Of a stretch of 22,149 nucleotides of DNA, positions 1 through 6,945 are shown piece by piece. This DNA comes from a virus, in IMG/VR virus record IMGVR_UViG_3300022752_000435, positions 1 through 22,149 of that record. One strand, written 5' to 3'. The translations under genes were made by a program, and so were the position numbers. Numbering within the stretch: the first letter of the stretch is position 1; each line of letters opens with the position of its first letter. The notes under the pieces are model-generated. The model searched no databases, had not been told where the DNA came from, and saw nothing but the letters and a program-made list of their open reading frames with translations.

Positions 1-1492
1 TCAGCATCTTGTACAGGTCGCGTTCCACCATACTTCCTTGGATATGCACCACCGTCATGGAGTTTTTCTGCCCCTTGCGGTTGATACGTGCGTTTGCTTG
101 CAGGTATGTCTCGATGGAAGTTACAGGGGAATACCAAACAACTACGTTTGCGGCTGTAAGGGTGACCCCGTGTGCTGCCGACTGTGGTTGGATTATCAAT
201 ACGTTTGGTTCGGGTTGTGTCTGGAACCGATTGAAAATATCTGTACGCTTACTTACAGGTACATCACCACATATAATCTCAGTTCGAATCCCGTTTTGTG
301 TAAGATAATCATAGAGCAAGTCAATAGTGTGGCGGAAAGGCACGAAGACAAGAACCTTATGTGACGCTTCTTCGATTACCTCTTTGACTACTTGCAGTCT
401 GTTTGATACGTCAAACTCAATGACTGCGCCCGAGTCCGCATACACCGCACCGCCAGAAATTTGTAGGAGTTTCGTTAGTTTGGCTGCTGCGTTGACTGCA
501 CTGATTTCTTCTCCCGCTGCTTCCGCTGCGAGTTTTGCCTTCATCTGCTTGTAGTACTTAGTCTGCTGCGCCGTGAGCGGTGCTTCGCGTTCTACGTATA
601 CGAGGTCAGGTAGGTCTAGGCATTCTTCTTTGGTGAACCGGATGGCAGGTTGTAGGGCTGCGTGTACTGCTGCGCTGGCTGTATGTTTCGGTATCCACTT
701 GAACTTGTTGATTTGCTCCATGACTCGGTCACGGAATGCCCCAAAGAATTTAGGCACGTTGTCCGGTACGCAGAGTTTGCCAAGTCCGTAAGCGTCAGTC
801 GGAGACTGTGCTGCAGGGGTGCCTGTCATCATCCACAGATAGGTCTGCGGTGTTAGCAAGCCGCGCATTACCTTCCAGCGTTTGGTCTGCGGGTTCTTGT
901 AGGCGTTGGCTTCATCAATAATGATAAGGTCGAACCCACCTGCGGCTATCTCTTTGGAAACCGTCTCGACTCCGTCATAGTTGATAATGATGTAGTCGTA
1001 AGGAGCGGAAATAATCTCCTTCCTTTTTTCCCTTGACCCATGCGCTACACCTACCTTGCGGTGGGTTGCAAACTTAAACAGGTCTGCTTGCCACGCCGAC
1101 TGCATGATGGACAAGGGGCATACAATCAGAACACGCCCGATGGCGCCTTGTGTCAGTAAGTAGTCCGAAGCCCAGATAGCGGCGGCGGTCTTGCCCGTAC
1201 CTTGCTCGTTAAAGCAAAACGCACGGGGGTTCAATGTAAGAAACGATGCTGTATCTTTCTGATGCTGCATAGGCGGATACACGCCGGGCCACTTATAGTC
1301 CCGCTCGATAGGGGAAGGTACTTTCTTAAACTTAAGTCGAGCTAATAGTTGGGCTTCTTTTAAGTTCCAATTGACGGCAACCATGTGGATGCCCTCGTTT
1401 TCTGAAAGTGCCCTACTACCATCTATCGTCTCTGTGATTCTCTCTGGTGTCTTGGTTCGCACCAATAACACTTTGTCTTTTAGAATTTCCAT
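1..1492 (-). CDS. SNF2/DEAD-like superfamily 2 helicase, 3' end outside the window
   Basis: ATP-dependent DNA translocase or helicase of superfamily 2, SNF2-like. About 497 codons are visible from ATG 1492; the C-terminus lies beyond the window. Visible motifs: Walker A EQGTGKT at residues 96-102, the VLIVCP segment at 121-126, a DEAN box at 193-196 in place of the usual DEAH, TGTPA at 223-227, and in the C-terminal half QPQSAAHGVTLTAAN (motif V) and ANARINRKGQK (motif VI with the arginine finger). Such helicases sit in many phage replication modules and may remodel forks or assist recombination. The start overlaps the HNH stop as TAATG, so translation is probably coupled. The family call is firm; the exact role is inferred. 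Confidence 0.92.
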   Translation of the reverse strand, partial: MEILKDKVLLVRTKTPERITETIDGSRALSENEGIHMVAVNWNLKEAQLLARLKFKKVPSPIERDYKWPGVYPPMQHQKDTASFLTLNPRAFCFNEQGTGKTAAAIWASDYLLTQGAIGRVLIVCPLSIMQSAWQADLFKFATHRKVGVAHGSREKRKEIISAPYDYIIINYDGVETVSKEIAAGGFDLIIIDEANAYKNPQTKRWKVMRGLLTPQTYLWMMTGTPAAQSPTDAYGLGKLCVPDNVPKFFGAFRDRVMEQINKFKWIPKHTASAAVHAALQPAIRFTKEECLDLPDLVYVEREAPLTAQQTKYYKQMKAKLAAEAAGEEISAVNAAAKLTKLLQISGGAVYADSGAVIEFDVSNRLQVVKEVIEEASHKVLVFVPFRHTIDLLYDYLTQNGIRTEIICGDVPVSKRTDIFNRFQTQPEPNVLIIQPQSAAHGVTLTAANVVVWYSPVTSIETYLQANARINRKGQKNSMTVVHIQGSMVERDLYKML

Positions 1493-1767
1493 TATTTTTT
1501 GGGTTTGTTTCTTTTGACAGTGTGGTCTGAGTTACGTGAGAACGAACGATTCTTTGTGGGGGATTTAAGCCGAAGATTGCTGGGCGAGTTGGTGCCCCCT
1601 TTGGATAGCGGAATGGCATGGTCAATATCCTTTCCAGTTCGGTCTACGCCTTTTTTGTCCATCGCGTATCTTGCTCGTTGCCGAGCAGCACGCGGAGCTT
1701 TTTCGTCTCGTGCCTTTTGTTGCTGCCATTCTTTCTTATAAGGTCTGGGTTTGTTTACGTACGGCAT
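1492..1767 (-). CDS. HNH endonuclease-like protein (91 aa)
   Basis: Small HNH-type nuclease candidate. After a very basic N-terminus rich in K, R and Q (residues 1-40), residues 48-75 carry the core: DIDHAIPLSKGGTN, then NLR and a KNRSFSRN segment, which match the D-H and N positions of compact phage HNH proteins. No zinc-binding CxxC pairs are seen. ATG 1767 has a strong AGGAGG six bases upstream. It lies 9 nt after the PD-(D/E)XK gene and overlaps the helicase start. It could be a nicking or packaging-type HNH protein or a free-standing homing endonuclease; its position inside the replication operon does not decide between these. Confidence 0.85.
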   Translation of the reverse strand: MPYVNKPRPYKKEWQQQKARDEKAPRAARQRARYAMDKKGVDRTGKDIDHAIPLSKGGTNSPSNLRLKSPTKNRSFSRNSDHTVKRNKPKK

Positions 1768-1776
1768 GGTGTCCTC

Positions 1777-2445
1777 CTAACGTCCATTATTGCCATGATA
1801 CTCGCAATCTGTCACAGGGCAAAACTTCTTGCACGTGAAGTTAGGACTAGGATTCCAAGTCTCTGACTCATAGCAGCCTTCAAGGCGAATCAACTCATCG
1901 AACCAATTCATCCATGCTTCTTTCTGACCTTCGGGGGTGTATTCGGTTTGGATAAACTCTTGAGTTACTACAAACAACAACCCTGCCTTCACTAACTTAA
2001 TTTCAGGGAAGTGCTTGAACACGCAGAGCGACATTAGTTCCAATTGTTTGGTGTCGGCGTATTGCGATTTGCCAGTCTTATAATCAACCAAGAAGGCAGT
2101 GTCCCCGCTGATAATTAGCAAGTCAGCCACGCTACGCAGCCATACATCTTTTGCGAAGAACTCGCACGGTGCAAGTTCCTTAGTCAGCCCCATACGGTAT
2201 TCGCAAAGTCGCTCACCATCAATGGTCATGAACACATCTAAATAGGGCTTGATGAAGGAGAACTTCTCAGGGATGTCCTTGCCGTCCCTTACATACAACT
2301 CGGCTGCTTTGTGTAACTCCTGTCCATACATCATTATTTCGGACATCGGTTCTTTGATGTCCTTGGTAATCTTCAGCCGAAAATACTTTCTCGGGCATTG
2401 CTGAAAGGTAGAAAGAGCGGAATACGACCATGTGTAATCTGGCAT
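1777..2445 (-). CDS. PD-(D/E)XK nuclease, Cas4/RecB-like (222 aa)
   Basis: Predicted single-strand DNA exonuclease of the RecB/Cas4 group. The N-terminus has the typical YSALSTFQQCPRKYF motif (residues 6-20), the middle has ELHKAAE (H in motif I), and the catalytic core is FLVDYKTGKSQ with the downstream helix Q residue in KQLELMSLCVF. The C-terminus has a Cys cluster (CKKFCPVTDC), which together with the N-terminal Cys could hold an iron-sulfur cluster as in Cas4. The start ATG 2445 follows the polymerase stop directly, with GGAG 7 nt upstream. Likely works in phage recombination or replication with the neighbouring polymerase and helicase. Family call is confident; the Fe-S cluster is inferred. 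Confidence 0.88.
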   Translation of the reverse strand: MPDYTWSYSALSTFQQCPRKYFRLKITKDIKEPMSEIMMYGQELHKAAELYVRDGKDIPEKFSFIKPYLDVFMTIDGERLCEYRMGLTKELAPCEFFAKDVWLRSVADLLIISGDTAFLVDYKTGKSQYADTKQLELMSLCVFKHFPEIKLVKAGLLFVVTQEFIQTEYTPEGQKEAWMNWFDELIRLEGCYESETWNPSPNFTCKKFCPVTDCEYHGNNGR

Positions 2446-4248
2446 TTAGCATTCTCCGTAGCTATGTGCGTATCCGGCTTCACAGTTAAGGGGTAGTCCT
2501 TCCGCCCACTCAGGTGTCCACCGCATACATTTCTCTACGTACTTTTTTGCTTCTTCCGCTTCGTCTTCTGTAGCGACACACGCCACAGCGTCATGAACGG
2601 TAAGTACGACTTTGTACTTCTTGTTTATTTTCACCATCTGCTCGGCAATCACACAACGTGCTAGTGCTTGGCATAGGTTCTCTACTACCTTACCACCGTA
2701 GACCTTAGTTCGTCCATTGCGAGATTTGTATGTATACCCCTCTACCTCACTGCGCAGGTCGAAGTACTTGATGTGAAAGTCGTTAGGCAACCGAAACCCG
2801 CGTGCGTCCATGCTCAGTGCTTGTGGTTGAACACCGACAGGGGCAACAGCCCCTTGAATCATTGCATCAAGGCAACGGCCCGCCTGTCTCCATAACTCTG
2901 GGATTTTTGGGTATGTTTGGCGATACACCGTTATGATGCGCTGACACTCTTCAAGGGGGGTGTCTACCCCAAAGTTCTTCAGTTGAATCTTAAACTTTTC
3001 AGCACCCATGCCGTATCCAGCGCCAAGAATCGTAGTCTTGCCTACAAATCTTTCCTGCTTAGTAATTTCTTCTATTGGTTTGTTGTATATGGCGGACGCC
3101 ATTATCTTGTACACGTCTTCGCCGTTCTTAAACGCTTCGACTAAGTCAACCTGACCCGCCAGCCAAGCCAGCATCCGTGCTTCAATCTGAGAAGAGTCCG
3201 AGTCAATGATGACGTACCCATCCGGCGCAATGATTGCGTTCTTGAGGGTGTTCGTCCCACGTGAGGGGAGATTCTGCAGGTTGAGTTTGTCGTCCCCACC
3301 CCACCGACCTGTGTGTGCTGCGTAGTACCGCAGGGGGACAGGAAGTTTGCCGCGCTTGGCGATGCTGATGAACCGCTGCGTGCGGGTCTCTTCAAGTGTG
3401 GATTTAGTGCCTAACCGAGCTGCCGCTAATGTTTGTACAGTTTCGTCTTCGTGCTCAAGCAAAGCCTTGAAGCCTTCGTCGGTCTTGGCAAATGCCCACG
3501 TTTCCTTGCCGGTGGTGTTACTAATTTTACGAGGGGGGTCTACACCAATGGACTTCAATAACTCCGCAAATTTATCATTTGACATGAGCGTTTCGCGGTC
3601 TGCTTCTGCAGCCTCCAATAGTTTCGACTTTCTATCCCGCACCGCTTCGAGATGCTGCTCCAACAGTTCAACATCCAATTCCAACACTGGCTCCGAGAAC
3701 ATCTTGGTCGTGATACTGATAACTTGAAGTTCTTGTTCAGAGACCTGTGATAGATAGATGTTAAGGAGTTTGAATGTCAGCTCGGTATCATTCTTACAAT
3801 ACTCACCGTATTGCTTTAAGTCTTCTACCAGAAAGTCTTTGCGGTGCTTACCGAGCGCATCCAGAACTTCCGTGCCTTTGATGCCAAGTCCATGTCGCTC
3901 AGCCAATTTCTTAAGACTATTACCCTGTTCCAATCCATCCACTGCTCTAGCAATAGCAAGAGTATCAACCCACATGTAAGGGCGAATGCCCAACCGCCAA
4001 GTGAGGATAGCAGCATCAAAAGGAGCATTATGGGCCACAGCAATAGATTCAGCCCAATCAAAAGCAGCAAGAAAGTTTTTTGTTTCTTGTAGGTTACCTG
4101 AGAACCACTCGGCTTCTTCATCATTTACTTTAACTCCTACTCCGATTATTTCAAATTGGTCTGACCGTACGTATTCTTCGGTCGTTACTTTTGATAACGA
4201 AAACTCGCGTGAGTAATACGTTTCAAAGTCTATGGTTATGAACTGCAT
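2446..4248 (-). CDS. polA: Family A DNA polymerase with 3'-5' exonuclease domain (600 aa)
   Basis: Replicative polymerase of the phage. Exonuclease domain, about residues 1-170: Exo I DFET (D7, E9), Exo II HNAPFD (73-78), Exo III YCKNDTE (150-156). Polymerase domain, about 300-600: motif A DSSQIEAR (351-358), motif B from R400 and K404 to YG (412-413), motif C VHDA (551-554). The E. coli Phe762 position aligns with Leu408, and motif C has Ala where most family members have Glu (HDE). There is no 5'-3' exonuclease domain, as is usual for phage enzymes. The start overlaps the preceding stop (TAATG), with GGGG upstream. The identification is certain; the effect of Leu408 and Ala554 is discussed under findings. 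Confidence 0.97.
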   Translation of the reverse strand: MQFITIDFETYYSREFSLSKVTTEEYVRSDQFEIIGVGVKVNDEEAEWFSGNLQETKNFLAAFDWAESIAVAHNAPFDAAILTWRLGIRPYMWVDTLAIARAVDGLEQGNSLKKLAERHGLGIKGTEVLDALGKHRKDFLVEDLKQYGEYCKNDTELTFKLLNIYLSQVSEQELQVISITTKMFSEPVLELDVELLEQHLEAVRDRKSKLLEAAEADRETLMSNDKFAELLKSIGVDPPRKISNTTGKETWAFAKTDEGFKALLEHEDETVQTLAAARLGTKSTLEETRTQRFISIAKRGKLPVPLRYYAAHTGRWGGDDKLNLQNLPSRGTNTLKNAIIAPDGYVIIDSDSSQIEARMLAWLAGQVDLVEAFKNGEDVYKIMASAIYNKPIEEITKQERFVGKTTILGAGYGMGAEKFKIQLKNFGVDTPLEECQRIITVYRQTYPKIPELWRQAGRCLDAMIQGAVAPVGVQPQALSMDARGFRLPNDFHIKYFDLRSEVEGYTYKSRNGRTKVYGGKVVENLCQALARCVIAEQMVKINKKYKVVLTVHDAVACVATEDEAEEAKKYVEKCMRWTPEWAEGLPLNCEAGYAHSYGEC

Positions 4249-4514
4249 TAGTAATCCCCACTCAGCAGTAAACTCAAGATTCGTTCTCGAGTGTATCTGA
4301 GGTCCAACCTACGGCACTTACGCCCGATAGCCCAGCGTTCACAAAACGTATACGCACCGAAAGAAGCCAGCCCTAACCAAGCGGATTCCTTGCGGTCCCA
4401 CATACCATCTCTGTGCTTGGAGAACAGTTCTGGATGTGTGTCTATTCTGTTCAACAGAATCTTTACTTCGTCTGCCGATAGGATGTACAGAATGTTGTCA
4501 AGTAGATTCGACAT
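4248..4514 (-). CDS. Hypothetical protein (88 aa)
   Basis: Not recognised. The N-terminal half looks helical (LSADEVKILLNRID), the C-terminal half is basic with a WAIGRKCRRLDLRYTRERI segment. Start at ATG 4514 is chosen over an upstream TTG because GGAG lies 10 nt before it; the gene overlaps the end of the DUF3310 gene by 17 nt and its stop overlaps the polymerase start. The tight coupling to polA suggests joint expression, perhaps a replication accessory, but nothing in the sequence proves this. Confidence 0.75.
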   Translation of the reverse strand: MSNLLDNILYILSADEVKILLNRIDTHPELFSKHRDGMWDRKESAWLGLASFGAYTFCERWAIGRKCRRLDLRYTRERILSLLLSGDY

Positions 4515-4755
4515 TTTTGGCAATCTCCGCTTCTATGTTGGTGATAAGTTTGTCGAGGTACCAACGACTCTTACGCAGGTCGTTAACGCCACCTTTCTTC
4601 TTCCACCGCCACAGATACTTAATAGAGTTGCCAACGCATACCGCTTCTAGACCTTCAAGCCCGTGAGTCGCCGCTGCGATTGCGTCGATACATTCAATTT
4701 TGAAAGGGCTTTGGTAATGCTCGGGGTGGTCTACGGTATCAGTAGGTGTGCTCAT
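4498..4755 (-). CDS. DUF3310 family protein (85 aa)
   Basis: Matches the DUF3310 family of small phage proteins, sometimes labelled SaV-like or nucleotide-kinase-associated. Hallmarks seen: DHPEHY (residues 9-14), IECIDAIAAA, GLEGLEAVCVGNSIKYLWRW (about 32-51), a KKKGG turn and KSRWYLDKLI. Typical length for the domain. GGAG lies 9 nt before ATG 4755, and the gene overlaps the stop of the zinc-ribbon gene by 17 nt. The family is widespread in phage replication or nucleotide operons, but its biochemical activity is not established. Confidence 0.92.
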   Translation of the reverse strand: MSTPTDTVDHPEHYQSPFKIECIDAIAAATHGLEGLEAVCVGNSIKYLWRWKKKGGVNDLRKSRWYLDKLITNIEAEIAKNVEST

Positions 4756-5074
4756 CTTGGTATTCTCCGTTCCAAAATAAATCGTCTTCCAGTTCGCGTT
4801 GCCACTTCATGTCTTCAAGCATGTGGCGTGCTCTGGTTTTCTTTTCTTTTATTTTCTGTGCTGTTTCTTTGCGTACATACGGGGTCTTTACTTTCGGTTC
4901 TTCTTGCTTAGGCTCCTCAATAGGTTTGACAGTATACCGTGTCAGTTCGGACTCTAGGACTTCCAGTGTGTTAAACCGGTTACCACAAGTTAGGCACACT
5001 CTACGCCTTCTTTGTTTGTCCTCAATCAAACGGGTGTCAACTACTTTGGTGTCACTTCCACATGCACACTTCAT
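4739..5074 (-). CDS. NrdR-like zinc-ribbon protein without ATP-cone (111 aa)
   Basis: The first 38 residues look like the zinc ribbon of the ribonucleotide reductase repressor NrdR: C3 and C5, VVDTR (11-15), four arginines (22-25), C27 and C30, then RFNTLE. The NrdR ATP-cone is absent; instead there is a charged tail rich in K and E that ends in an acidic, aromatic stretch. It may bind DNA or zinc; calling it a true NrdR would be too strong. ATG 5074 is preferred over the open reading frame's upstream ATG (5098) because it overlaps the HNH stop as ATGA, the junction type used throughout this operon. Confidence 0.82.
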   Translation of the reverse strand: MKCACGSDTKVVDTRLIEDKQRRRRVCLTCGNRFNTLEVLESELTRYTVKPIEEPKQEEPKVKTPYVRKETAQKIKEKKTRARHMLEDMKWQRELEDDLFWNGEYQDEHTY

Positions 5075-5400
5075 ATAGGTTCGTTTCTTTCTTCCCAATG
5101 ATGAATCCGATGACAGTTAGCACAGAGAATAAGACACTTCTCAATCTCCCTGTACGCAGCGGTGTAGTTATCGTCTTGTACTAGTTTGTGTACTTTTCTT
5201 TTCTCGGGGTCATGTCGGTTTATGTGGTGGAAATCAATAATTGCTGGGTGCGATGCACCGCATCTGGTGCAAGAAAGAGAAGCCTTATAGGCGTGCCATT
5301 CATCTCGTTTCTTTAACTTGTATTTTTTTACTTTTGTTTTAACCGTTTCTTTATTTTTTGCGTAGTGCTTTCTACTGGCGGAGCGTTTAGCCTCGGTCAT
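5071..5400 (-). CDS. HNH endonuclease (109 aa)
   Basis: HNH nuclease with a zinc-binding frame. A lysine-rich N-terminus (1-40) is followed by CTRCG (about 44-48), IIDFHHIN (HH of the active site), a long helix, then CLILCANCHRIHH. This order C-x2-C, HH, C-x2-C-H, H is that of free-standing HNH phage proteins. ATG 5400 overlaps the upstream stop as ATGA and the gene ends in an ATGA overlap with the zinc-ribbon gene. It could be a homing endonuclease carried in the operon or a phage function such as host DNA cleavage. Confidence 0.9.
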   Translation of the reverse strand: MTEAKRSASRKHYAKNKETVKTKVKKYKLKKRDEWHAYKASLSCTRCGASHPAIIDFHHINRHDPEKRKVHKLVQDDNYTAAYREIEKCLILCANCHRIHHWEERNEPI

Positions 5401-5555
5401 GACTTTTTTACTTGCACAGGAAGGCAGTAGTAATCGCCGGGGTGGACATTTTCATACCAAATTTTTAATTCTTGGCACTGCTCTAATGTTTCTAGCGTTT
5501 CTACATACATCCAGTGCCCACTGCTAAATAACAATAGATTAAACCAGATGTACAT
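5397..5555 (-). CDS. Small hypothetical protein (52 aa)
   Basis: Too short for routine ORF cut-offs but well supported by context. ATG 5555 has GGAG 5 nt upstream and the stop overlaps the HNH start as ATGA. The first 16 residues are hydrophobic and aromatic (MYIWFNLLLFSSGHWM); the rest has ETLETLEQCQELKIWYEN, probably a helix. Function unknown; a short membrane-associated N-terminus is possible. Confidence 0.7.
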   Translation of the reverse strand: MYIWFNLLLFSSGHWMYVETLETLEQCQELKIWYENVHPGDYYCLPVQVKKS

Positions 5556-5563
5556 GATGGCTC

Positions 5564-5746
5564 CTATTTTTTCACTAGAACTTCGAGTGCTTGGATAGTG
5601 GCCTCTAGCTTTGCAATGTAGCGGTCTTTTTCTTTTATCTGTTCCTCGTACTTCTCAAAGAAACGGCTGCGCTGCTCGTGTTCACGGTTCATCAACCGAA
5701 TAAGTTCTTGGCTGATGTCAAACTGCTTCTGCATAAAATCACTCAT
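5564..5746 (-). CDS. Small coiled-coil protein (60 aa)
   Basis: Almost entirely charged helix with heptad-like leucine, isoleucine and phenylalanine spacing (QELIRLMNREHEQRSRF, EEQIKEKDRYIAKLEATI), so a coiled coil is likely. ATG 5746 is chosen because it overlaps the stop of the 39-aa membrane gene as ATGA; an upstream in-frame ATG would overlap that gene further. Function unknown. Pairing of a one-helix membrane protein with a coiled-coil partner recalls small two-gene phage modules such as spanin or exclusion systems, but no lipobox or signal peptide is seen here. Confidence 0.72.
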   Translation of the reverse strand: MSDFMQKQFDISQELIRLMNREHEQRSRFFEKYEEQIKEKDRYIAKLEATIQALEVLVKK

Positions 5747-5862
5747 GATAGCCATCCCCATAGTGCGTAAAGAATACCAGCTAAAGGTAGGGCTAATCCT
5801 ACAGCCATACCAAGTAAACCAAACCCAAGCCAGACATCAAAAACTACTTCTTTCACTTTCAT
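5743..5862 (-). CDS. 39-aa single-span membrane protein
   Basis: A short charged N-terminus (MKVKEVVFDV) is followed by about 25 hydrophobic residues (WLGFGLLGMAVGLALPLAGI and on), then ends in WGWLS, so one transmembrane helix is predicted. GGAGG lies 5 nt before ATG 5862; start and stop both make ATGA overlaps with the neighbours, which supports translation. Missed by a 60-aa cut-off. Role unknown; not enough evidence to call it a holin, especially in an early-gene block. Confidence 0.72.
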   Translation of the reverse strand: MKVKEVVFDVWLGFGLLGMAVGLALPLAGILYALWGWLS

Positions 5863-6041
5863 GCGTCCTCCGGCTGTCCCATTTCTAGAATCTGCATTTT
5901 AGCCAACTCAAGCGCCCAAAGAATATCTGGACCTCTGGTAATAGTGGAGTGCAGTGATAGTTCGCCATACTCATCGAAACAAATAATTATTACATCTTCC
6001 GCCGTTTGTGCCTCGGCAAGGGCGTATTCAACTTTGCTCAT
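5859..6041 (-). CDS. Hypothetical protein (60 aa)
   Basis: Not recognised. Acidic small protein with a beta-type centre (DVIIICFDEYGELSLHSTI) and a C-terminal helix (WALELAKMQILEM). ATG 6041 has GGAG about 11 nt upstream and overlaps the end of the 54-aa gene; the stop overlaps the next start as ATGA. Probably a single small globular domain of unknown role. Confidence 0.7.
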   Translation of the reverse strand: MSKVEYALAEAQTAEDVIIICFDEYGELSLHSTITRGPDILWALELAKMQILEMGQPEDA

Positions 6042-6192
6042 TTCGATGCTTCTCCACAAACTGTTCCATACGCCAAATAAGTTCTTCCTTCATCCAGTCA
6101 CATGCAGCGTCCCAGATGTCGTTAGGGTTGTGTGTCTTGCCACTATTCTCAAACCACCACTGCTCAAATGCCTTCCGGCGGCTCTCGTTCAT
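6028..6192 (-). CDS. Small hypothetical protein (54 aa)
   Basis: ATG 6192 has a perfect GGAGGA seven bases upstream. The product is helical and rich in tryptophan: FEQWWFENSG near the N-terminus and CDWMKEELIWRMEQFVEKH near the C-terminus. It overlaps the preceding gene by 29 nt and the following one by 14 nt. Short proteins with this FEQWW...AxxDWMKE pattern are common in phage genomes, but the function is unknown. Confidence 0.72.
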   Translation of the reverse strand: MNESRRKAFEQWWFENSGKTHNPNDIWDAACDWMKEELIWRMEQFVEKHRNEQS

Positions 6193-6337
6193 GGTCTTCC
6201 TCCATTAGTTTAATGGCGTCGTTCAGTATTGCGTTGAACCCACGCTCCATCAAATACTGACGGCCTTCCTCATCAACATCAAGACTCACAATCAAGCCAC
6301 TGTCAGTTTCAAGACAACTAATAACATCAAACTTCAT
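6164..6337 (-). CDS. Small hypothetical protein (57 aa)
   Basis: ATG 6337 is chosen because AAGGAGG lies 5 nt upstream; an in-frame start 15 nt earlier lacks this spacing. The product has a beta-rich N-terminus (CLETDSGLIVSLDVDEEG) and an acidic helix (FNAILNDAIKLMEEDHE). It overlaps both neighbours (11 and 29 nt). Not recognised. Confidence 0.7.
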   Translation of the reverse strand: MKFDVISCLETDSGLIVSLDVDEEGRQYLMERGFNAILNDAIKLMEEDHEREPPEGI

Positions 6338-6557
6338 CTTCCCCTCCTTCAATGAGGTCCTTCAAACCCTTCGCCTTTTCTTCACCAGCAAAGTACTCAA
6401 ATATAACCCACAGTGCTTCCCTAAGTTTGTTGTTCCATTCGACATCGTCTGGGTGCAAAGAAACAAAGTCACTGTAAGTGTACAAAATATGGTCTTCTAA
6501 AGTTTTAACCATAATTAAACCAAACGCGTCGTCATCTATCTCAACAGTTACTTTCAT
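6327..6557 (-). CDS. Hypothetical protein (76 aa)
   Basis: Not recognised. Begins MKVTVEIDDDAFG, then a helix with aromatic residues (WNNKLREALWVIFEYF) and a charged tail. ATG 6557 has AAGGAG at 7 nt; the frame stays open upstream through the tRNA, but an earlier start would have its ribosome site inside the tRNA. Lies 12 nt downstream of the tRNA-Leu 3' end. Confidence 0.7.
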   Translation of the reverse strand: MKVTVEIDDDAFGLIMVKTLEDHILYTYSDFVSLHPDDVEWNNKLREALWVIFEYFAGEEKAKGLKDLIEGGEDEV

Positions 6558-6569
6558 TTGCATTCTCCT

Positions 6570-6658
6570 TGGTGCCAGAGGCCGGAATCGAACCGGCACA
6601 ACCTGTTATGGTCGGCAGATTTTAAGTCTGCTGTGTCTACCGATTTCACCACTCTGGC
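6570..6658 (-). tRNA. tRNA-Leu (anticodon UAA)
   Basis: Complete class II tRNA of 89 nt including an encoded CCA. Acceptor arms GCCAGAG and CTCTGGC pair fully, followed by A and CCA. Anticodon stem GCAGA/TCTGC holds the loop CTTAAAA, giving UAA, which reads UUA and UUG leucine codons. A long variable arm (CGACC paired with GGTTG) and T arm GCCGG-TTCGATT-CCGGC confirm the leucine type. It is embedded between coding genes in the operon, so it must be cut from a longer transcript. The terL gene in this window uses at least ten TTA codons. Confidence 0.97.
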
Positions 6659-6665
6659 CCACTAT

Positions 6666-6944
6666 TTATTTGCGGTTTAGCAACCCCTTTGAAGCCTCGT
6701 AGAGTAGCTCATCCATATTAATTTCCTTACCCTTAGCGACCCCTGCAATAAAGGCTTCGTTCTCCTCTGCCTCCAGCAGTCCCCACAATTCTTCAATGAT
6801 GTCAGCGGAGTGCTCACACATCCCGCTTTGTTGCTCACGTAACAACTGGCAAAAATCCTTAAGATATTCAGCCATCTCCTCGGCGGGGATTCCATTGTCC
6901 GGACCTTCAACCGCATACTTTTCCCACTTGCTCATATCAATCAT
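6666..6944 (-). CDS. Hypothetical acidic protein (92 aa)
   Basis: Not recognised. Mostly helical and acidic: IPAEEMAEYLKDFCQLLREQ, then DIIEELWGLLEAEENEAF, then MDELLYEASKGLL. ATG 6944 is preferred over an upstream start at 6977 because AGGAG lies 7 nt before it and it begins one base after the MazG-like stop. The gene ends 7 nt before the tRNA-Leu. Confidence 0.72.
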   Translation of the reverse strand: MIDMSKWEKYAVEGPDNGIPAEEMAEYLKDFCQLLREQQSGMCEHSADIIEELWGLLEAEENEAFIAGVAKGKEINMDELLYEASKGLLNRK

Positions 6945-6945
6945 C

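Noticed and set aside
5743-5862. Holin assignment for the 39-aa membrane protein
   Set aside because: Only one transmembrane span and no lysis genes nearby; placed in early genes.
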